From NCBI GenBank assembly GCA_017428285.1, contig JAFRRE010000098.1:1-23132 (forward strand): DNA of 23,132 nucleotides. The letters are read 5' to 3'. The stretch's first letter is position 1. The number at the start of each line of letters is the position of its first letter. This document shows positions 6,358-14,857 of the stretch, one piece after another. The position numbers were made by a program, and so were the translations under genes. Below the pieces are notes generated by a model. The model worked only from the letters and a program-made list of their open reading frames with translations. It did not search any database and was not told the origin of the DNA. This stretch comes from Bacteroidales bacterium. Lineage in GTDB: Bacteria; Bacteroidota; Bacteroidia; Bacteroidales; F082.

Positions 6358-6365
6358 CAAAAATA
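6358..6365 (-). promoter_or_regulatory. -7 box (TATTTTTG) for the nicotinamidase gene
   Basis: On the minus strand TATTTTTG fits TAnnTTTG and lies 31 nt before the ATG at 6327, giving a leader of roughly 20-25 nt. No convincing TTTG or TTG stands at -33; that space holds the end of a 7-8 nt tandem array. Confidence 0.55.
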
Positions 6366-6375
6366 AGGATTTATG

Positions 6376-6406
6376 TTGAAGTGTTGAATGTTTAATTGTT
6401 TAATTG
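6376..6406. repeat. 7-8 nt tandem array downstream of ygiQ
   Basis: On the plus strand units TTGAAGTG, TTGAATG, TTTAATTG and TTTAATTG follow one another. Read on the minus strand they are CAATTAAA-type units like those before the fabZ-like gene. Here they lie upstream of the -7 box of the nicotinamidase gene, not in its leader. Confidence 0.55.
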
Positions 6407-6439
6407 TTGACCAAGGAACGTGGGACAGCTGAACAACTG

Positions 6440-8263
6440 TCAACTCTTATAAAGTCTCTTAATCCAATCTGCATGTCCGATGCGCCGCAATGCGTTCTTT
6501 ACCCACTCGCGGTTCTCGGGTTTGTACCAGAAGAAGAAACGTTGCTGGGCGAGTTTCTCTTCTTTGGTTTTGGCAACGAACACGGGCTCCAAAGTGTAAG
6601 GGTCATAACCAGAATAATAGATTTCGGTAGCTAAGGTCATCGGTGTGGGTGTGAAGTCTTGTACTTGCTCCAGGTGATATCCTAACTCTTTGGTTCTCAC
6701 CGCCAAATCTGCCATGTCCTCAAGGTAACAATCAGGGTGCGAGGAAATGAAATAGGGGATGAGTTGTTGGTTCAGATGCTCTTTTTCGTTGATTTGGTCG
6801 AACTTCTTCTTCAGTTTCACGAACATGTCGAACTTGGGCTTGCGCATGAGCTTGAGGACGGCATCGCTGGTGTGTTCGGGTGCTACTTTCAGTCGACCGC
6901 TGACATGTCTCGTGACCAGTTGGCGGAAGTATTCATCGTAACCCATAGCCTTGTTTTCCTCTGGAGTGCTTTCGTGTAGGAACAAATCATAGCGGATGCC
7001 TGAGCCGATGGTGGCTTTTTTCACTTTTGGGTTTGCGTCTACCTCTTTGTATATCTCGATAAGCGGATGATGGTCGGTGTTGAGGTTTTTGCATACGGTG
7101 GGCTGTAGGCAGGTGGGATGAGCGCATTTCTCGCAGAGGGTTTCATCCTTGCCTTTCATGCGATACATGTTGGCCGAAGGTCCTCCAAGGTCGCTGATGT
7201 AACCCTTAAAGTCCTCCATTTCAGTGACTTTTTCCACCTCACGCATAATGGATTCCTTGCTGCGTGAAGCCACGAACTTGCCTTGGTGCGCCGAGATGGT
7301 ACAAAACGCACATCCGCCGAAGCATCCCCGATGTAGGTTGACGGAATGCCGAATCATTTCGTAGGCGGGAATCACGCCGCGTTTGGCATATTTGGGATGC
7401 GGCAACCTCGTGTAGGGCAAGTCGAAGGAAGCATCAATTTGCTCCGTGGTAAAGGTTGGTAGAGGCGGGTTAATGACAAGCCTTTGGTTGCCAATATCTT
7501 GGATTAATCTAGCTGCGTGTTTCTTATTGGATTCTTCCTCAATATGACGGAAGTTGGAGGCGTATTTCTTTTTGTCTTTTAAACAGACTTCATGTGAGAC
7601 AAGTTCGATAGTCTCGCCATCGAAAACGGGAAGTGGTTGTTTCTTGTCTTGCAAAAAGAAGGTCTGTTTGATGTCGGTCAGTTCGGTGACTCTCTTGCCA
7701 CTTTGTATGGCTTTGGCGATTTCCACCATGGTGAGTTCGCCCATGCCGTAGACGCCGAGGTCAGCTTTCGAATCTACCAAGATGCTGGGTTTTAGGCAGT
7801 CTTCCCAATAGTCGTAGTGGGTCACACGGCGTAGCGAGGCTTCAATGCCGCCGATGATGACGGGCACATCGGGATAGAGTTGCTTGAGTATGTTGCTGTA
7901 AACGATGGTGGCTCGGTCGGGACGAAAGCCTGCCTCGCCGCCTGGGGTGTAAGCATCGTTGCTACGCAGGCGCTTGTTGGCGGTGTAATGGTTTACCATC
8001 GAGTCCATGCAACCGGCAGAAACGCCGAAAAACAGTCTTGGCTTGCCGAACTTCTTGAAGTCGCGCAGGTCGTCGCGCCAGTTGGGCTGTGGGATGAGCG
8101 CCACACGGAAGCCGTTGTGTTCCAGCACCCTTCCGATGACCGCCGCCCCAAAGGCAGGATGGTCGACATAGGCATCGCCAGTGACGAACACCACGTCCAC
8201 TTCGTCCCAACCGCGCAGGTCAGTTTCTTTCTTCGTTATGGGGAGCCAGTCGAGCAGGGTCAT
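6440..8263 (-). CDS. ygiQ: YgiQ-family radical SAM protein
   Basis: A 607-residue protein of the YgiQ/UPF0313 family: an N-terminal domain with a B12-binding-like layout (1-150, including FVTGDAYVDHPAFG and IGGIEASLRR), then a radical SAM core. The [4Fe-4S] cysteines are Cys314, Cys318 and Cys321 in RGCFGGCAFC. A further Cys-rich segment ETLCEKCAHPTCLQPTVC follows, and the conserved KVAPEHTSDAVL stretch is present. The reaction is not known from sequence. N- and C-terminal lengths fit the family. It follows the Rpn-family gene by 18 nt on the same strand and is probably co-transcribed. Confidence 0.9.
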   Translation of the reverse strand: MTLLDWLPITKKETDLRGWDEVDVVFVTGDAYVDHPAFGAAVIGRVLEHNGFRVALIPQPNWRDDLRDFKKFGKPRLFFGVSAGCMDSMVNHYTANKRLRSNDAYTPGGEAGFRPDRATIVYSNILKQLYPDVPVIIGGIEASLRRVTHYDYWEDCLKPSILVDSKADLGVYGMGELTMVEIAKAIQSGKRVTELTDIKQTFFLQDKKQPLPVFDGETIELVSHEVCLKDKKKYASNFRHIEEESNKKHAARLIQDIGNQRLVINPPLPTFTTEQIDASFDLPYTRLPHPKYAKRGVIPAYEMIRHSVNLHRGCFGGCAFCTISAHQGKFVASRSKESIMREVEKVTEMEDFKGYISDLGGPSANMYRMKGKDETLCEKCAHPTCLQPTVCKNLNTDHHPLIEIYKEVDANPKVKKATIGSGIRYDLFLHESTPEENKAMGYDEYFRQLVTRHVSGRLKVAPEHTSDAVLKLMRKPKFDMFVKLKKKFDQINEKEHLNQQLIPYFISSHPDCYLEDMADLAVRTKELGYHLEQVQDFTPTPMTLATEIYYSGYDPYTLEPVFVAKTKEEKLAQQRFFFWYKPENREWVKNALRRIGHADWIKRLYKS

Positions 8264-8281
8264 TATTGAAAACCTATAAGG

Positions 8282-9127
8282 CTACAAACCTTCAATTTCG
8301 CCAACCGTTAGTCCTGTAATCTCGGCAATTTCCTCAAAAGGATAGCCTTTTGATTTCATCTTTCGGGCAGTCTCTTCTTTGGCTTTTGCTATTCCCTTAT
8401 TAAATGACGTGTCCATCGAGTTCTTCAGGTCGCGGTAAATCTTCACGCTCTCTTCGTATTCCATCACTTCCTCAGGGGTGAATCTTGCTATCTCGGCTTG
8501 CTCGAAAAGTTTTTTGAAAACACGCTCCTGAAGGGTTTCGGGACGCTCGAAAAGACGGGAAAGGTTTTTCAGCACGAACAGCCATTTGTCGAACATGTCC
8601 TGTAACTCGTCCTCGTTCTTGTTGAACTTGGGCATCTCCAAATAGATGAAGGTGAGTTTGTCGTAAAAGACGTGCTTGTCGTCCTTGTCCATCAGTTTCA
8701 CCTCGTGATGGAAACAGCCTTGGGCATATTCATCTTCGGGAAACACGAAATTGAGGATGCCGACGGTGTAAACGCTTTTCAGCTCGAAGTTCCAATCCGC
8801 GCTGCGTTGCCCTTGCTGCTGAATGGGAAAGGAGGCATAAAACACGCTGCGGTCCTTAAAATAGGCTTGCTCGGTCTTCTGCATCTCCACGATGATTTTC
8901 TCGCCTTTCTCCGTCTCGCAATACACATCGAAAATGGCACGGCGGCTACCGTAGGCTCCCAGTTGCTCGTTGGGCAAATAGGTGATGTCGGTGATGACCT
9001 CGTCGCCGTGAAACAGGGCATTAAGGAAACTGATGAGCAGATCTTTGTTCATCTCGGTGCCAAACAGCTTCTTGAAACCGAAGTCGGTGTAGGGGTTGAT
9101 GTAGCGTTCTCTCATGGCTTCTTTCAT
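8282..9127 (-). CDS. Rpn-family PD-(D/E)XK nuclease/putative transposase protein
   Basis: A 281-residue protein of the PDDEXK_2 (Rpn, recombination-promoting nuclease) family, common in Bacteroidales. The N-terminus ERYINPYTDFGFKKLFG is the family hallmark. The nuclease core shows Asp in RAIFDVYCETE and the Glu-x-Gln pair in IIVEMQKTEQ, both intact. The C-terminal third is helical and ends in a short KSKGYPFEEIAEITGLTVGEIE helix-turn-helix-like tail, as in many family members. The frame extends to a TTG at 9166, but the first ATG is 9127, and a -7 box at 9154-9161 would place the transcript start after that TTG. Members can promote DNA exchange; the role here is unknown. Confidence 0.85.
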   Translation of the reverse strand: MKEAMRERYINPYTDFGFKKLFGTEMNKDLLISFLNALFHGDEVITDITYLPNEQLGAYGSRRAIFDVYCETEKGEKIIVEMQKTEQAYFKDRSVFYASFPIQQQGQRSADWNFELKSVYTVGILNFVFPEDEYAQGCFHHEVKLMDKDDKHVFYDKLTFIYLEMPKFNKNEDELQDMFDKWLFVLKNLSRLFERPETLQERVFKKLFEQAEIARFTPEEVMEYEESVKIYRDLKNSMDTSFNKGIAKAKEETARKMKSKGYPFEEIAEITGLTVGEIEGL

Positions 9128-9153
9128 AACGTTTCGCAATTGTTTTCCGAGTG

Positions 9154-9161
9154 CAAATTTA
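9154..9161 (-). promoter_or_regulatory. -7 box (TAAATTTG) for the Rpn-ygiQ operon
   Basis: On the minus strand TAAATTTG matches TAnnTTTG and stands 27 nt before the ATG at 9127. This supports the ATG over the upstream TTG start. A -33 element is not clear. Confidence 0.5.
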
Positions 9162-9282
9162 GGCAAATAATTGAAAAACGCATTGGTTTTTTCTCATTTT
9201 CCCATTTGTATTCCAAAATTTCTGTATTTTTACCTTTCTGTAAGAACCGAAAGGCCGATAGGCAGACAAAATGTTATAAGCT

Positions 9283-10836
9283 ATGAGAAAACATAATTGG
9301 ATTACAATTGGATTAACGCTGCTAATTGCGCTGATGATTGCTGTTTCTTGTGAAAAACCACAAAATGAGCCTGGTACGCCAGAGGTTGAATCAGATTCGA
9401 TAGTCATTAGAGACTCGAGTGTGATTTGTTATGGGACTGTTTTGTCTGATGGTGGCGATAGCATTAGGGAAAGAGGTATTTGTTGGTATGGGGAACCTTA
9501 TCCCACATCGATATCAGACCATACCCCGCCAGTTATTTCCGACCATCGCATGGTGGCTGGAGGGGACTTGGGCAGTTTTTCACGCACATTGAACCATTTT
9601 GGATCTGATTCGATTTATTATTTTCGTGCCTATGCAAGGAATGATGTAGGTGTTTCATACGGTTCTGAAATGGGCTTTAGATGCATCTATGATCCAAATC
9701 TTGATGATCCTGGCGATGATGAGCCAACTACACCCGTACCTGTACTATTGGAAGACCTCCCTGCTGTAACCATCTCTCCAGTGACCGATATTACTCTAAA
9801 CCATGCGGTGTGCCATGGTGCAATCACTGACAATGGTGGCAGTGAGATCATTGACAGAGGTTTCTGCTGGAGAAGAGAAGGCAATTCCCTGTCCTATGAA
9901 TATATGAGCGTTTCGGGATCGGACATGTTTCAAGGTGTCCTTAACCATCTTGCCCCCAATACTACCTATTATGTTCGCGCTTATGCCTTCAATGGAAAGG
10001 GAACTGGATATAGCAATGAAATCAGTTTTACCACTTTGCAAAGTGAACTTCCATCGATTTCAATATTATCTGGTCCGGGACTACTTGGAGATGGAATGAT
10101 TGTTGATTCAGATGATTATGACTTTGGTTTTGAAATGTCTTCTACCGTTGGGCTTTCTTCTTTGAAGTTTTATTGGGAAGGGGGATATTGGGAGGGGTCT
10201 TCTTATATAGAAGTTATTACGATTTGGGCTGATAGTGTGTTTCTTTCCGGAATGAATTCATATATCTATAGAGGCACTGTTGCAATCCCCGAATTATCTT
10301 GTTCGATAGATAGTCAAAATGATATTGATATAGTCTTGATGGCAGTAGTTACTGATGTGAAAGGGGTATCAAATAATGTTTCTTTTACATGCTTTTATGA
10401 TGTTGATTGTCCTTTGGTTGGGTATGAAGTTTATGGGAGTAGTTCTGATGATGTATGGGAAGAGACTGCCCTGGTTTGGACAGGGAATACTGGTGGATTT
10501 GCCCATTTCAGGCCACTTCCTGAAGTTAGATTGTACTCTTTTGATGCTTGTGATTGGTATGCGATAACTACGGAAGATGAATTGGTAGCTGTGTTTGATA
10601 ATCCTGGGACAGCCATAGGTGAATATGCTAATGTTAGCGTTGTACCAACGGAATGGGAAATTGAGCACTGTGAAAATTGTGAGTATATTGATCATAATTA
10701 TGATGATTTTTTGGGTGTTATTTTGCCTGATGGATCGATGAAATTAATACATGTCACAACCGCTAGAATCTATCCATCTACCTGTTATATTTATATGGAA
10801 TACAAAGAGTATAAAAAAAAGGAGAGTCATAAATAA
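9283..10836 (+). CDS. Surface lipoprotein with Fn3-like repeats
   Basis: A 517-residue predicted lipoprotein: MRKHN, a hydrophobic helix, lipobox AVSC with Cys23, then a Pro/Glu-rich linker. Two homologous Fn3-like modules follow, about 38-133 and 158-251. Each has a GTV/GAI..GG..I..RG[IF]CW opening and a YY.RAYA.N..G..Y..E closing strand, typical of Bacteroidales surface lipoproteins. The rest (about 255-515) is rich in Asp, Ser and aromatic residues with scattered cysteines, and I do not recognise it. Codons are visibly richer in A/T than in the neighbours, especially after 10030, which may indicate recent acquisition or relaxed selection. Binding or surface display is a guess. It is divergent from the Rpn gene. 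Confidence 0.8.
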   Translation: MRKHNWITIGLTLLIALMIAVSCEKPQNEPGTPEVESDSIVIRDSSVICYGTVLSDGGDSIRERGICWYGEPYPTSISDHTPPVISDHRMVAGGDLGSFSRTLNHFGSDSIYYFRAYARNDVGVSYGSEMGFRCIYDPNLDDPGDDEPTTPVPVLLEDLPAVTISPVTDITLNHAVCHGAITDNGGSEIIDRGFCWRREGNSLSYEYMSVSGSDMFQGVLNHLAPNTTYYVRAYAFNGKGTGYSNEISFTTLQSELPSISILSGPGLLGDGMIVDSDDYDFGFEMSSTVGLSSLKFYWEGGYWEGSSYIEVITIWADSVFLSGMNSYIYRGTVAIPELSCSIDSQNDIDIVLMAVVTDVKGVSNNVSFTCFYDVDCPLVGYEVYGSSSDDVWEETALVWTGNTGGFAHFRPLPEVRLYSFDACDWYAITTEDELVAVFDNPGTAIGEYANVSVVPTEWEIEHCENCEYIDHNYDDFLGVILPDGSMKLIHVTTARIYPSTCYIYMEYKEYKKKESHK

Positions 10837-10966
10837 TGAACTTGGCCCATTATTATCTTTAATTGTTAGGTTGCGTTTTTTCGTTCGAACTTTCGGAGAA
10901 TTGCCAATTGAGTCTATTTAGTTTTTCTGAAGTAAAGCTATTTTTCTCACTGTTTCTTGTTCTTCC

Positions 10967-11015
10967 GAATTTGCATTTGCAATTCAAAATGCCAGAATAT
11001 CAGCATTTGCAATGC
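10967..11015. repeat. Pair of small palindromes sharing GCATTTGCAAT
   Basis: GCATTTGCAAT occurs at 10973-10983 and 11003-11013. The first copy lies in a GAAT(T)TGCA-TT-TGCAATTC palindrome (10967-10985), the second in GCATT-TGC-AATGC (11003-11015). They lie in the 223-nt gap between the lipoprotein and aldehyde dehydrogenase stop codons, which holds no gene that I can see. Confidence 0.5.
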
Positions 11016-11029
11016 GCGAATGAATAATG

Positions 11030-11058
11030 CGACTGCCGTGGTACGACAGTCCTACAAA
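11030..11058. repeat. Half copy of the GTAGGGCTGTC palindrome
   Basis: This segment (CGACTGCCGTGGTACGACAG followed by TCCTACAAA) matches the right half of the palindrome at 1331-1390 in 27 of 29 positions. The left half is not found. It ends 1 nt before the aldehyde dehydrogenase stop codon (11060-11062, minus strand), so it lies immediately downstream of that gene. Confidence 0.75.
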
Positions 11059-11059
11059 G

Positions 11060-12478
11060 TCATTGCTCGAATTTCCGCAAAATGGCCAGTTTCGTCTTCT
11101 CCATCTTGCCGCCGTAGGGATGCTCGCGCAAAGGCAGATTAAACCTTGTTTTTCCTTTGAGCACCGTTTGTGGATGCGTGAACTCTCGGAAGCCCCATTC
11201 ACCGTGGTAGGCACCCATGCCGGAATGGCCAGTGCCGTTGAAAGGGACACCTTTTACCATCATGTGGACACAGACCTCATTGATACAGCCTCCGCCGTAT
11301 TGCTGGGTCTGCATTACGCGGTTAGCCCACTTCATGTCCTTGGTGAACAGATACATCGCCAAAGGATGCTCACGCTCGGCAACAATATCCATCAGCGCAT
11401 CAACTTCGGCATCTTTGAAGGGAACGATGGGCAGCAAAGGACAGAAAAGCTCGTGCTGTACGATATGTTCGTTGATGTCGATGGGATAGATGAGGGTTGG
11501 TGCAAAGCGGCGCGTTTCCTTGTCGCCGATGCCGCCAAAAGTGATACGGTCGCGGTATTCGTCGGCGAGGTGGGCGCATTTGTCGTAGGCGCCATCAGTG
11601 ATGAGTTTGGGATATTCGGGACTGCTTTCGGGATGTTCGCCGATTTGTTTGATGAAGGCTTGTTTAAGTTCTTCAATGAAAGGCTTTGCCACCTCTTCCG
11701 CCACGGCAATCTGGTTGATGTTGATGCAGATTTGTCCTGCATTGCACAATTTGAAGAATGCGATTTTGCGAGCGGCATCTTTTAGATCGGCATCCTTGCG
11801 CACTACACACCAGTTGCCCGTCTCGCCACCGAGTTCCAAAGCAACAGGGGTGAGGTTTTTGGCGGCTTCGGCCAACACATGTTTACCCACGGTGGGCGAG
11901 CCGGTGTAGAAAATCTTGTCAAAACGCTGCGCCAAACACATGTCCGCCACATCATGTCCGCCGTCAATCAAGGTAACGTATTCGGGCGGGAATATCTCGG
12001 CAAAGAATTTTTGGAGCACCGATGTGCTTGCCGCCGACTTGGAGCTTGACTTGACGACCACGGTATTGCCTCCCGCCATGGCGGCTGCCACCACACCGAT
12101 AGTGAGTAAGATAGGGAAGTTGAACGGACTGATGACTAATGACACGCCGTATGGCATCTTGTACACCTTGGTGACCGTACTCGGAAAACACATGAAGCCG
12201 CTGAAATGCCGCTCGGGACGCGACCAACGTCTCAAACCATGAAGCATCTCGTTGATTTCCACGATGATGGGACCAATATCGCAGAGATAGGCTTCGACTT
12301 TGCTTCTTCCCAAGTCTTTGGCCAATGCGTCTTCGAACTCTATCTCGTGTGCGATGACGGCGGCTTTCAGTTTCTTGAGTTGCTGAAGTCTCCATTTTAC
12401 GGGGAGTGTGATGCCTGTACGGAAAAATTTCCGTTGTTCTGCTACGATATTGCGAATGGCGTTTTCTGTATAGTTCAT
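11060..12478 (-). CDS. NAD(P)-dependent aldehyde dehydrogenase, class 3-like
   Basis: A 472-residue aldehyde dehydrogenase oxidising an aldehyde to an acid with NAD(P). Features: the SPFNFPILL cofactor-binding segment (117-125), Lys143 in VVVKSSS, the FYTGSPTVGK loop (190-199), general base Glu215 in ALELGGETGN, nucleophile Cys251 in NAGQICIN, and the C-terminal ELFCPLLPI and PFNGTGHSGMGAYHG motifs. Length and motifs resemble class 3 enzymes acting on medium- or long-chain fatty aldehydes. The usual ELFGP is ELFCP. It follows the iron alcohol dehydrogenase gene by 9 nt, so the pair probably interconverts an alcohol, aldehyde and acid. The natural substrate is not evident. Confidence 0.9.
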   Translation of the reverse strand: MNYTENAIRNIVAEQRKFFRTGITLPVKWRLQQLKKLKAAVIAHEIEFEDALAKDLGRSKVEAYLCDIGPIIVEINEMLHGLRRWSRPERHFSGFMCFPSTVTKVYKMPYGVSLVISPFNFPILLTIGVVAAAMAGGNTVVVKSSSKSAASTSVLQKFFAEIFPPEYVTLIDGGHDVADMCLAQRFDKIFYTGSPTVGKHVLAEAAKNLTPVALELGGETGNWCVVRKDADLKDAARKIAFFKLCNAGQICININQIAVAEEVAKPFIEELKQAFIKQIGEHPESSPEYPKLITDGAYDKCAHLADEYRDRITFGGIGDKETRRFAPTLIYPIDINEHIVQHELFCPLLPIVPFKDAEVDALMDIVAEREHPLAMYLFTKDMKWANRVMQTQQYGGGCINEVCVHMMVKGVPFNGTGHSGMGAYHGEWGFREFTHPQTVLKGKTRFNLPLREHPYGGKMEKTKLAILRKFEQ

Positions 12479-12487
12479 GATCGTATG

Positions 12488-13711
12488 TTATTCTTTTGGA
12501 GTGATGGCCTTGAGAACCTGCTCTATGTCATTGTTGTTAAAGGTAAAAGGTGCAGAATAGTTGATGGAATCCTTGACAATCATACGGGTCAGGACTTCAT
12601 GGTCGCAGGCTTTTACAGGAGAAACAAGTTTGTCCATGCCACATTGTGCCATGAGTTGCCTGATAGCCTGAAGGAAAAGGTCGGCGGCTTCGGCGTCGCT
12701 GGCTTTGCCATCCGCTATGTTGCAATAACGTGCTAGCATGGCGTACTTTGCCAAGCATGTGCTTTTCTGGTATTCCAACACGGGCAAGAGCATCAAGGAG
12801 ATGGCCTGCCCATGAGGGATATGGTATTTGGCGCCGATGCTATGGGCAAAAGCGTGAACATAGCCGGCCAGTTGGGTGTTGATGGCATGGCCGCCGTACA
12901 TGGCCGCCCTGCACATTCCCAAGCGCGCCTCGATGTTTTCTGGATCCTTCATGACGGTTGGGAGATGTTGCAGAATCAACTTTACGCCTTCTTCGGAAAG
13001 TCTTGCGTCAGATTCATCTACCTCCACATCGCTCACCGCACCTTCAATGCAATGACTGAGTGCGTCCATGCCGCAGGCTGCCGTCACCTGTTGGGGTGCG
13101 TGGATGGTAAGTTCGCTGTCGAGAATCACATGTGTGACATTGAGGCCAATCAGCACCGTGGAGCTTTTTGTTCCGCGAGTGTTGGTTACTACAGCGCCTA
13201 CAGTGACTTCTGCGCCTGTGCCAGCCGTGGAAGGAACGGCGATGATAGGTAAGGTCTTGTCGGGAACGGGTAGAAACTTCAATAACAATGCTCTGATTTT
13301 GAGGTGCGGTATCTTCACCCCAGCAGCCACCATCTTGCAGGTGTCCATCACCGACCCGCCCCCAAGGGCGATGATACACTCGGCTTGGCTTTCAAGGGCT
13401 ACTTTGCGTGCTGCTTCTATGATGGCTATGGTTGGCTCAGAGTTGATTTTGTTGAATATGCTGTAGTTGACACCTGCCTCGGTCAATGCATGTGTGATGG
13501 CTTGCTCGTAGCCGAGTTGGCTCAATGTCTTGTCGGTCACCACCAGCACCTGCTTATAACCGCAATGACGGCAAATCTCTCCGGCCTGTTTTCGCGACGC
13601 ATGGCCTTCCACCACTTCGGGCTGGGGAATGGGTATGTTGTGAATGACTTTCCCAGGCAAACGATGTATTTGTTTTCTGATGATATAGGTGTCCATAAAG
13701 TTTGTTTTCAT
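12488..13711 (-). CDS. Iron-containing alcohol dehydrogenase (group III)
   Basis: About 402-407 residues of the Fe-ADH family, reducing aldehydes or ketones with NAD(P)H or the reverse. Numbered from the ATG at 13711: the cofactor motif GGGSVMD (117-123), PSTAGTGAEVT (160-170), and the metal ligands Asp216 and His220 in GMDALSHCIEG, His290 in HAFAHSIGA and His300 in IPHGQA. All four ligands are present. The frame is open to a TTG at 13723. ATGs are at 13711 and 13696; a TAATTTTG box at 13721-13728 leaves almost no leader for 13711, so 13696 is quite possible. First gene of an operon with the aldehyde dehydrogenase. Confidence 0.9.
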   Translation of the reverse strand: MKTNFMDTYIIRKQIHRLPGKVIHNIPIPQPEVVEGHASRKQAGEICRHCGYKQVLVVTDKTLSQLGYEQAITHALTEAGVNYSIFNKINSEPTIAIIEAARKVALESQAECIIALGGGSVMDTCKMVAAGVKIPHLKIRALLLKFLPVPDKTLPIIAVPSTAGTGAEVTVGAVVTNTRGTKSSTVLIGLNVTHVILDSELTIHAPQQVTAACGMDALSHCIEGAVSDVEVDESDARLSEEGVKLILQHLPTVMKDPENIEARLGMCRAAMYGGHAINTQLAGYVHAFAHSIGAKYHIPHGQAISLMLLPVLEYQKSTCLAKYAMLARYCNIADGKASDAEAADLFLQAIRQLMAQCGMDKLVSPVKACDHEVLTRMIVKDSINYSAPFTFNNNDIEQVLKAITPKE

Positions 13712-13720
13712 AGGGTGAAG

Positions 13721-13753
13721 CAAAATTACAATTATTCTTTGAGTCTATAGCAA
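13721..13753 (-). promoter_or_regulatory. Promoter for the alcohol/aldehyde dehydrogenase operon
   Basis: On the minus strand TAATTTTG (13721-13728) matches the -7 consensus, with TTG 22 nt upstream (13751-13753). The box is only 10 nt from the ATG at 13711 and 25 nt from the ATG at 13696. Confidence 0.55.
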
Positions 13754-13772
13754 TTATTTGAAAAACTTTTCC

Positions 13773-13799
13773 GACCTTTGCAGCCGCAAAAATCAAAGG
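13773..13799 (+). promoter_or_regulatory. Weak -7 box and inverted repeat before the YitT gene
   Basis: GACCTTTG (13773-13780) misses the TAnnTTTG box by one base but is followed by the GCAGCCGC stretch common after such boxes. CCTTTG (13775-13780) and CAAAGG (13794-13799) form an inverted repeat spanning the expected transcript start, a possible operator. No -33 element is convincing. Confidence 0.35.
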
Positions 13800-13835
13800 T
13801 AATAATTGTATTAAAAATTTAAAAATCAATATTTT

Positions 13836-14828
13836 ATGAAAAGTTTTAACGACGTAATGAAGGAAATTGGTGGTGCTTTGGCTTCCAAAAAGTTTTGGGT
13901 CGAGCTGCTAATCATGACTTTCGGCATGTTTATGACAGGTGTTTGCGTCTATTATTTCCTTGTTCCCAGCAAACTGATTGTGGGTTCCATCTCGGGTCTC
14001 TCCATCGTGTTGACCAACATTTTCAATGGCATGGGCATCAGCATTGGCCTTCCTACGATGATTACCGTCATCAACGCTATCTTGTTGATTCTTGCCTATA
14101 TCCTCGTTGGCAAAGAATTTGGACTTAAAACGGTTTATTGCGCCTTGATTCTTGGCCCTATGACCAAGTTCTGCGAATGGCTCTATCCTTGGCAGAATTT
14201 TGCCACCCCAAACGATTACTTGGTTAATATGGGTGTCGCTCCCGACCAAGCTTTCTCTGTGATGGGCAATCCTTGGTTCGACCTGCTCTGCTGCGTGATT
14301 ATCCTTAGCGCGGCACAAACGCTGATGTTCTCTATCAATGCCTCCACCGGCGGCCTCGACATTTTGGCCAAGATCGTCAACAAATACCTACATTTCGATA
14401 TGGGTAAGTCGGTGAGCGTGGCTGGCGCTATCATCTGCCTCACGGCTTTCGCCATCAACCCCTTCCAAATGGTTGTCATCGGCCTCATTGCCACTTGGAT
14501 CAACGGTATGGTAGTGAATATGTTCACGGCTAATTTGAACCAACGCAAGCGCGTTTGCATTGTTTCTAAGGACTACGACCGTATTCGTCATTACATCATT
14601 GATGAACTTCACCGTGGTTGCACACTTTATGAAGTTATCGGAGGTTACACCAATGAAAAGTCGATTGAATTGGAGTCCTTGCTCACCAACGATGAGTTCT
14701 CGAAGTTGATGGAATACCTTGGCAAGAACGAAATCAATGCCTTCACTACTGCCGGTAACGTCAGTGAGGTTTACGGTTTGTGGGCAAAAGACAGACATCG
14801 TACAAGAAAGCACGCAGAAAAGCGTTAA
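13836..14828 (+). CDS. YitT-family membrane protein with DUF2179 domain
   Basis: A 330-residue protein with five or six membrane helices in residues 20-240 and a C-terminal soluble domain (about 245-315). Family signs include the YYFLVPSKLIVGSISGLSIVL helix and the NASTGGLDILAKIVNKY motif. The RKRVCIVSKDYDRIRHYIIDELHRGCT... GGYTNEKS stretch opens the ferredoxin-like DUF2179 domain. Function is not established for the family; a transporter or sensor role is often supposed. The usual length is 280-300 residues, so this one is slightly extended at both ends. It is a single-gene unit with its own terminator, divergent from the dehydrogenase operon. Confidence 0.87.
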   Translation: MKSFNDVMKEIGGALASKKFWVELLIMTFGMFMTGVCVYYFLVPSKLIVGSISGLSIVLTNIFNGMGISIGLPTMITVINAILLILAYILVGKEFGLKTVYCALILGPMTKFCEWLYPWQNFATPNDYLVNMGVAPDQAFSVMGNPWFDLLCCVIILSAAQTLMFSINASTGGLDILAKIVNKYLHFDMGKSVSVAGAIICLTAFAINPFQMVVIGLIATWINGMVVNMFTANLNQRKRVCIVSKDYDRIRHYIIDELHRGCTLYEVIGGYTNEKSIELESLLTNDEFSKLMEYLGKNEINAFTTAGNVSEVYGLWAKDRHRTRKHAEKR

Positions 14829-14857
14829 TATAATAGTAAGATTGTTTTTTCATGGTT

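Noticed and set aside
9205..9232. Promoter for the Fn3-repeat lipoprotein (TTTG followed by TATTTTTA)
   Set aside because: The spacer is 16 nt rather than about 19, and the last base of the -7 box does not match, so it is too weak to list.
8672..9286. A 204-codon plus-strand frame
   Set aside because: Antisense to the Rpn-family gene and running through its promoter; no start signal and no family resemblance.
11027..11785. A 252-codon plus-strand frame
   Set aside because: It is the complement of the aldehyde dehydrogenase gene, whose catalytic motifs are intact. The frame begins in a repeat and has no promoter or family match that I can see.
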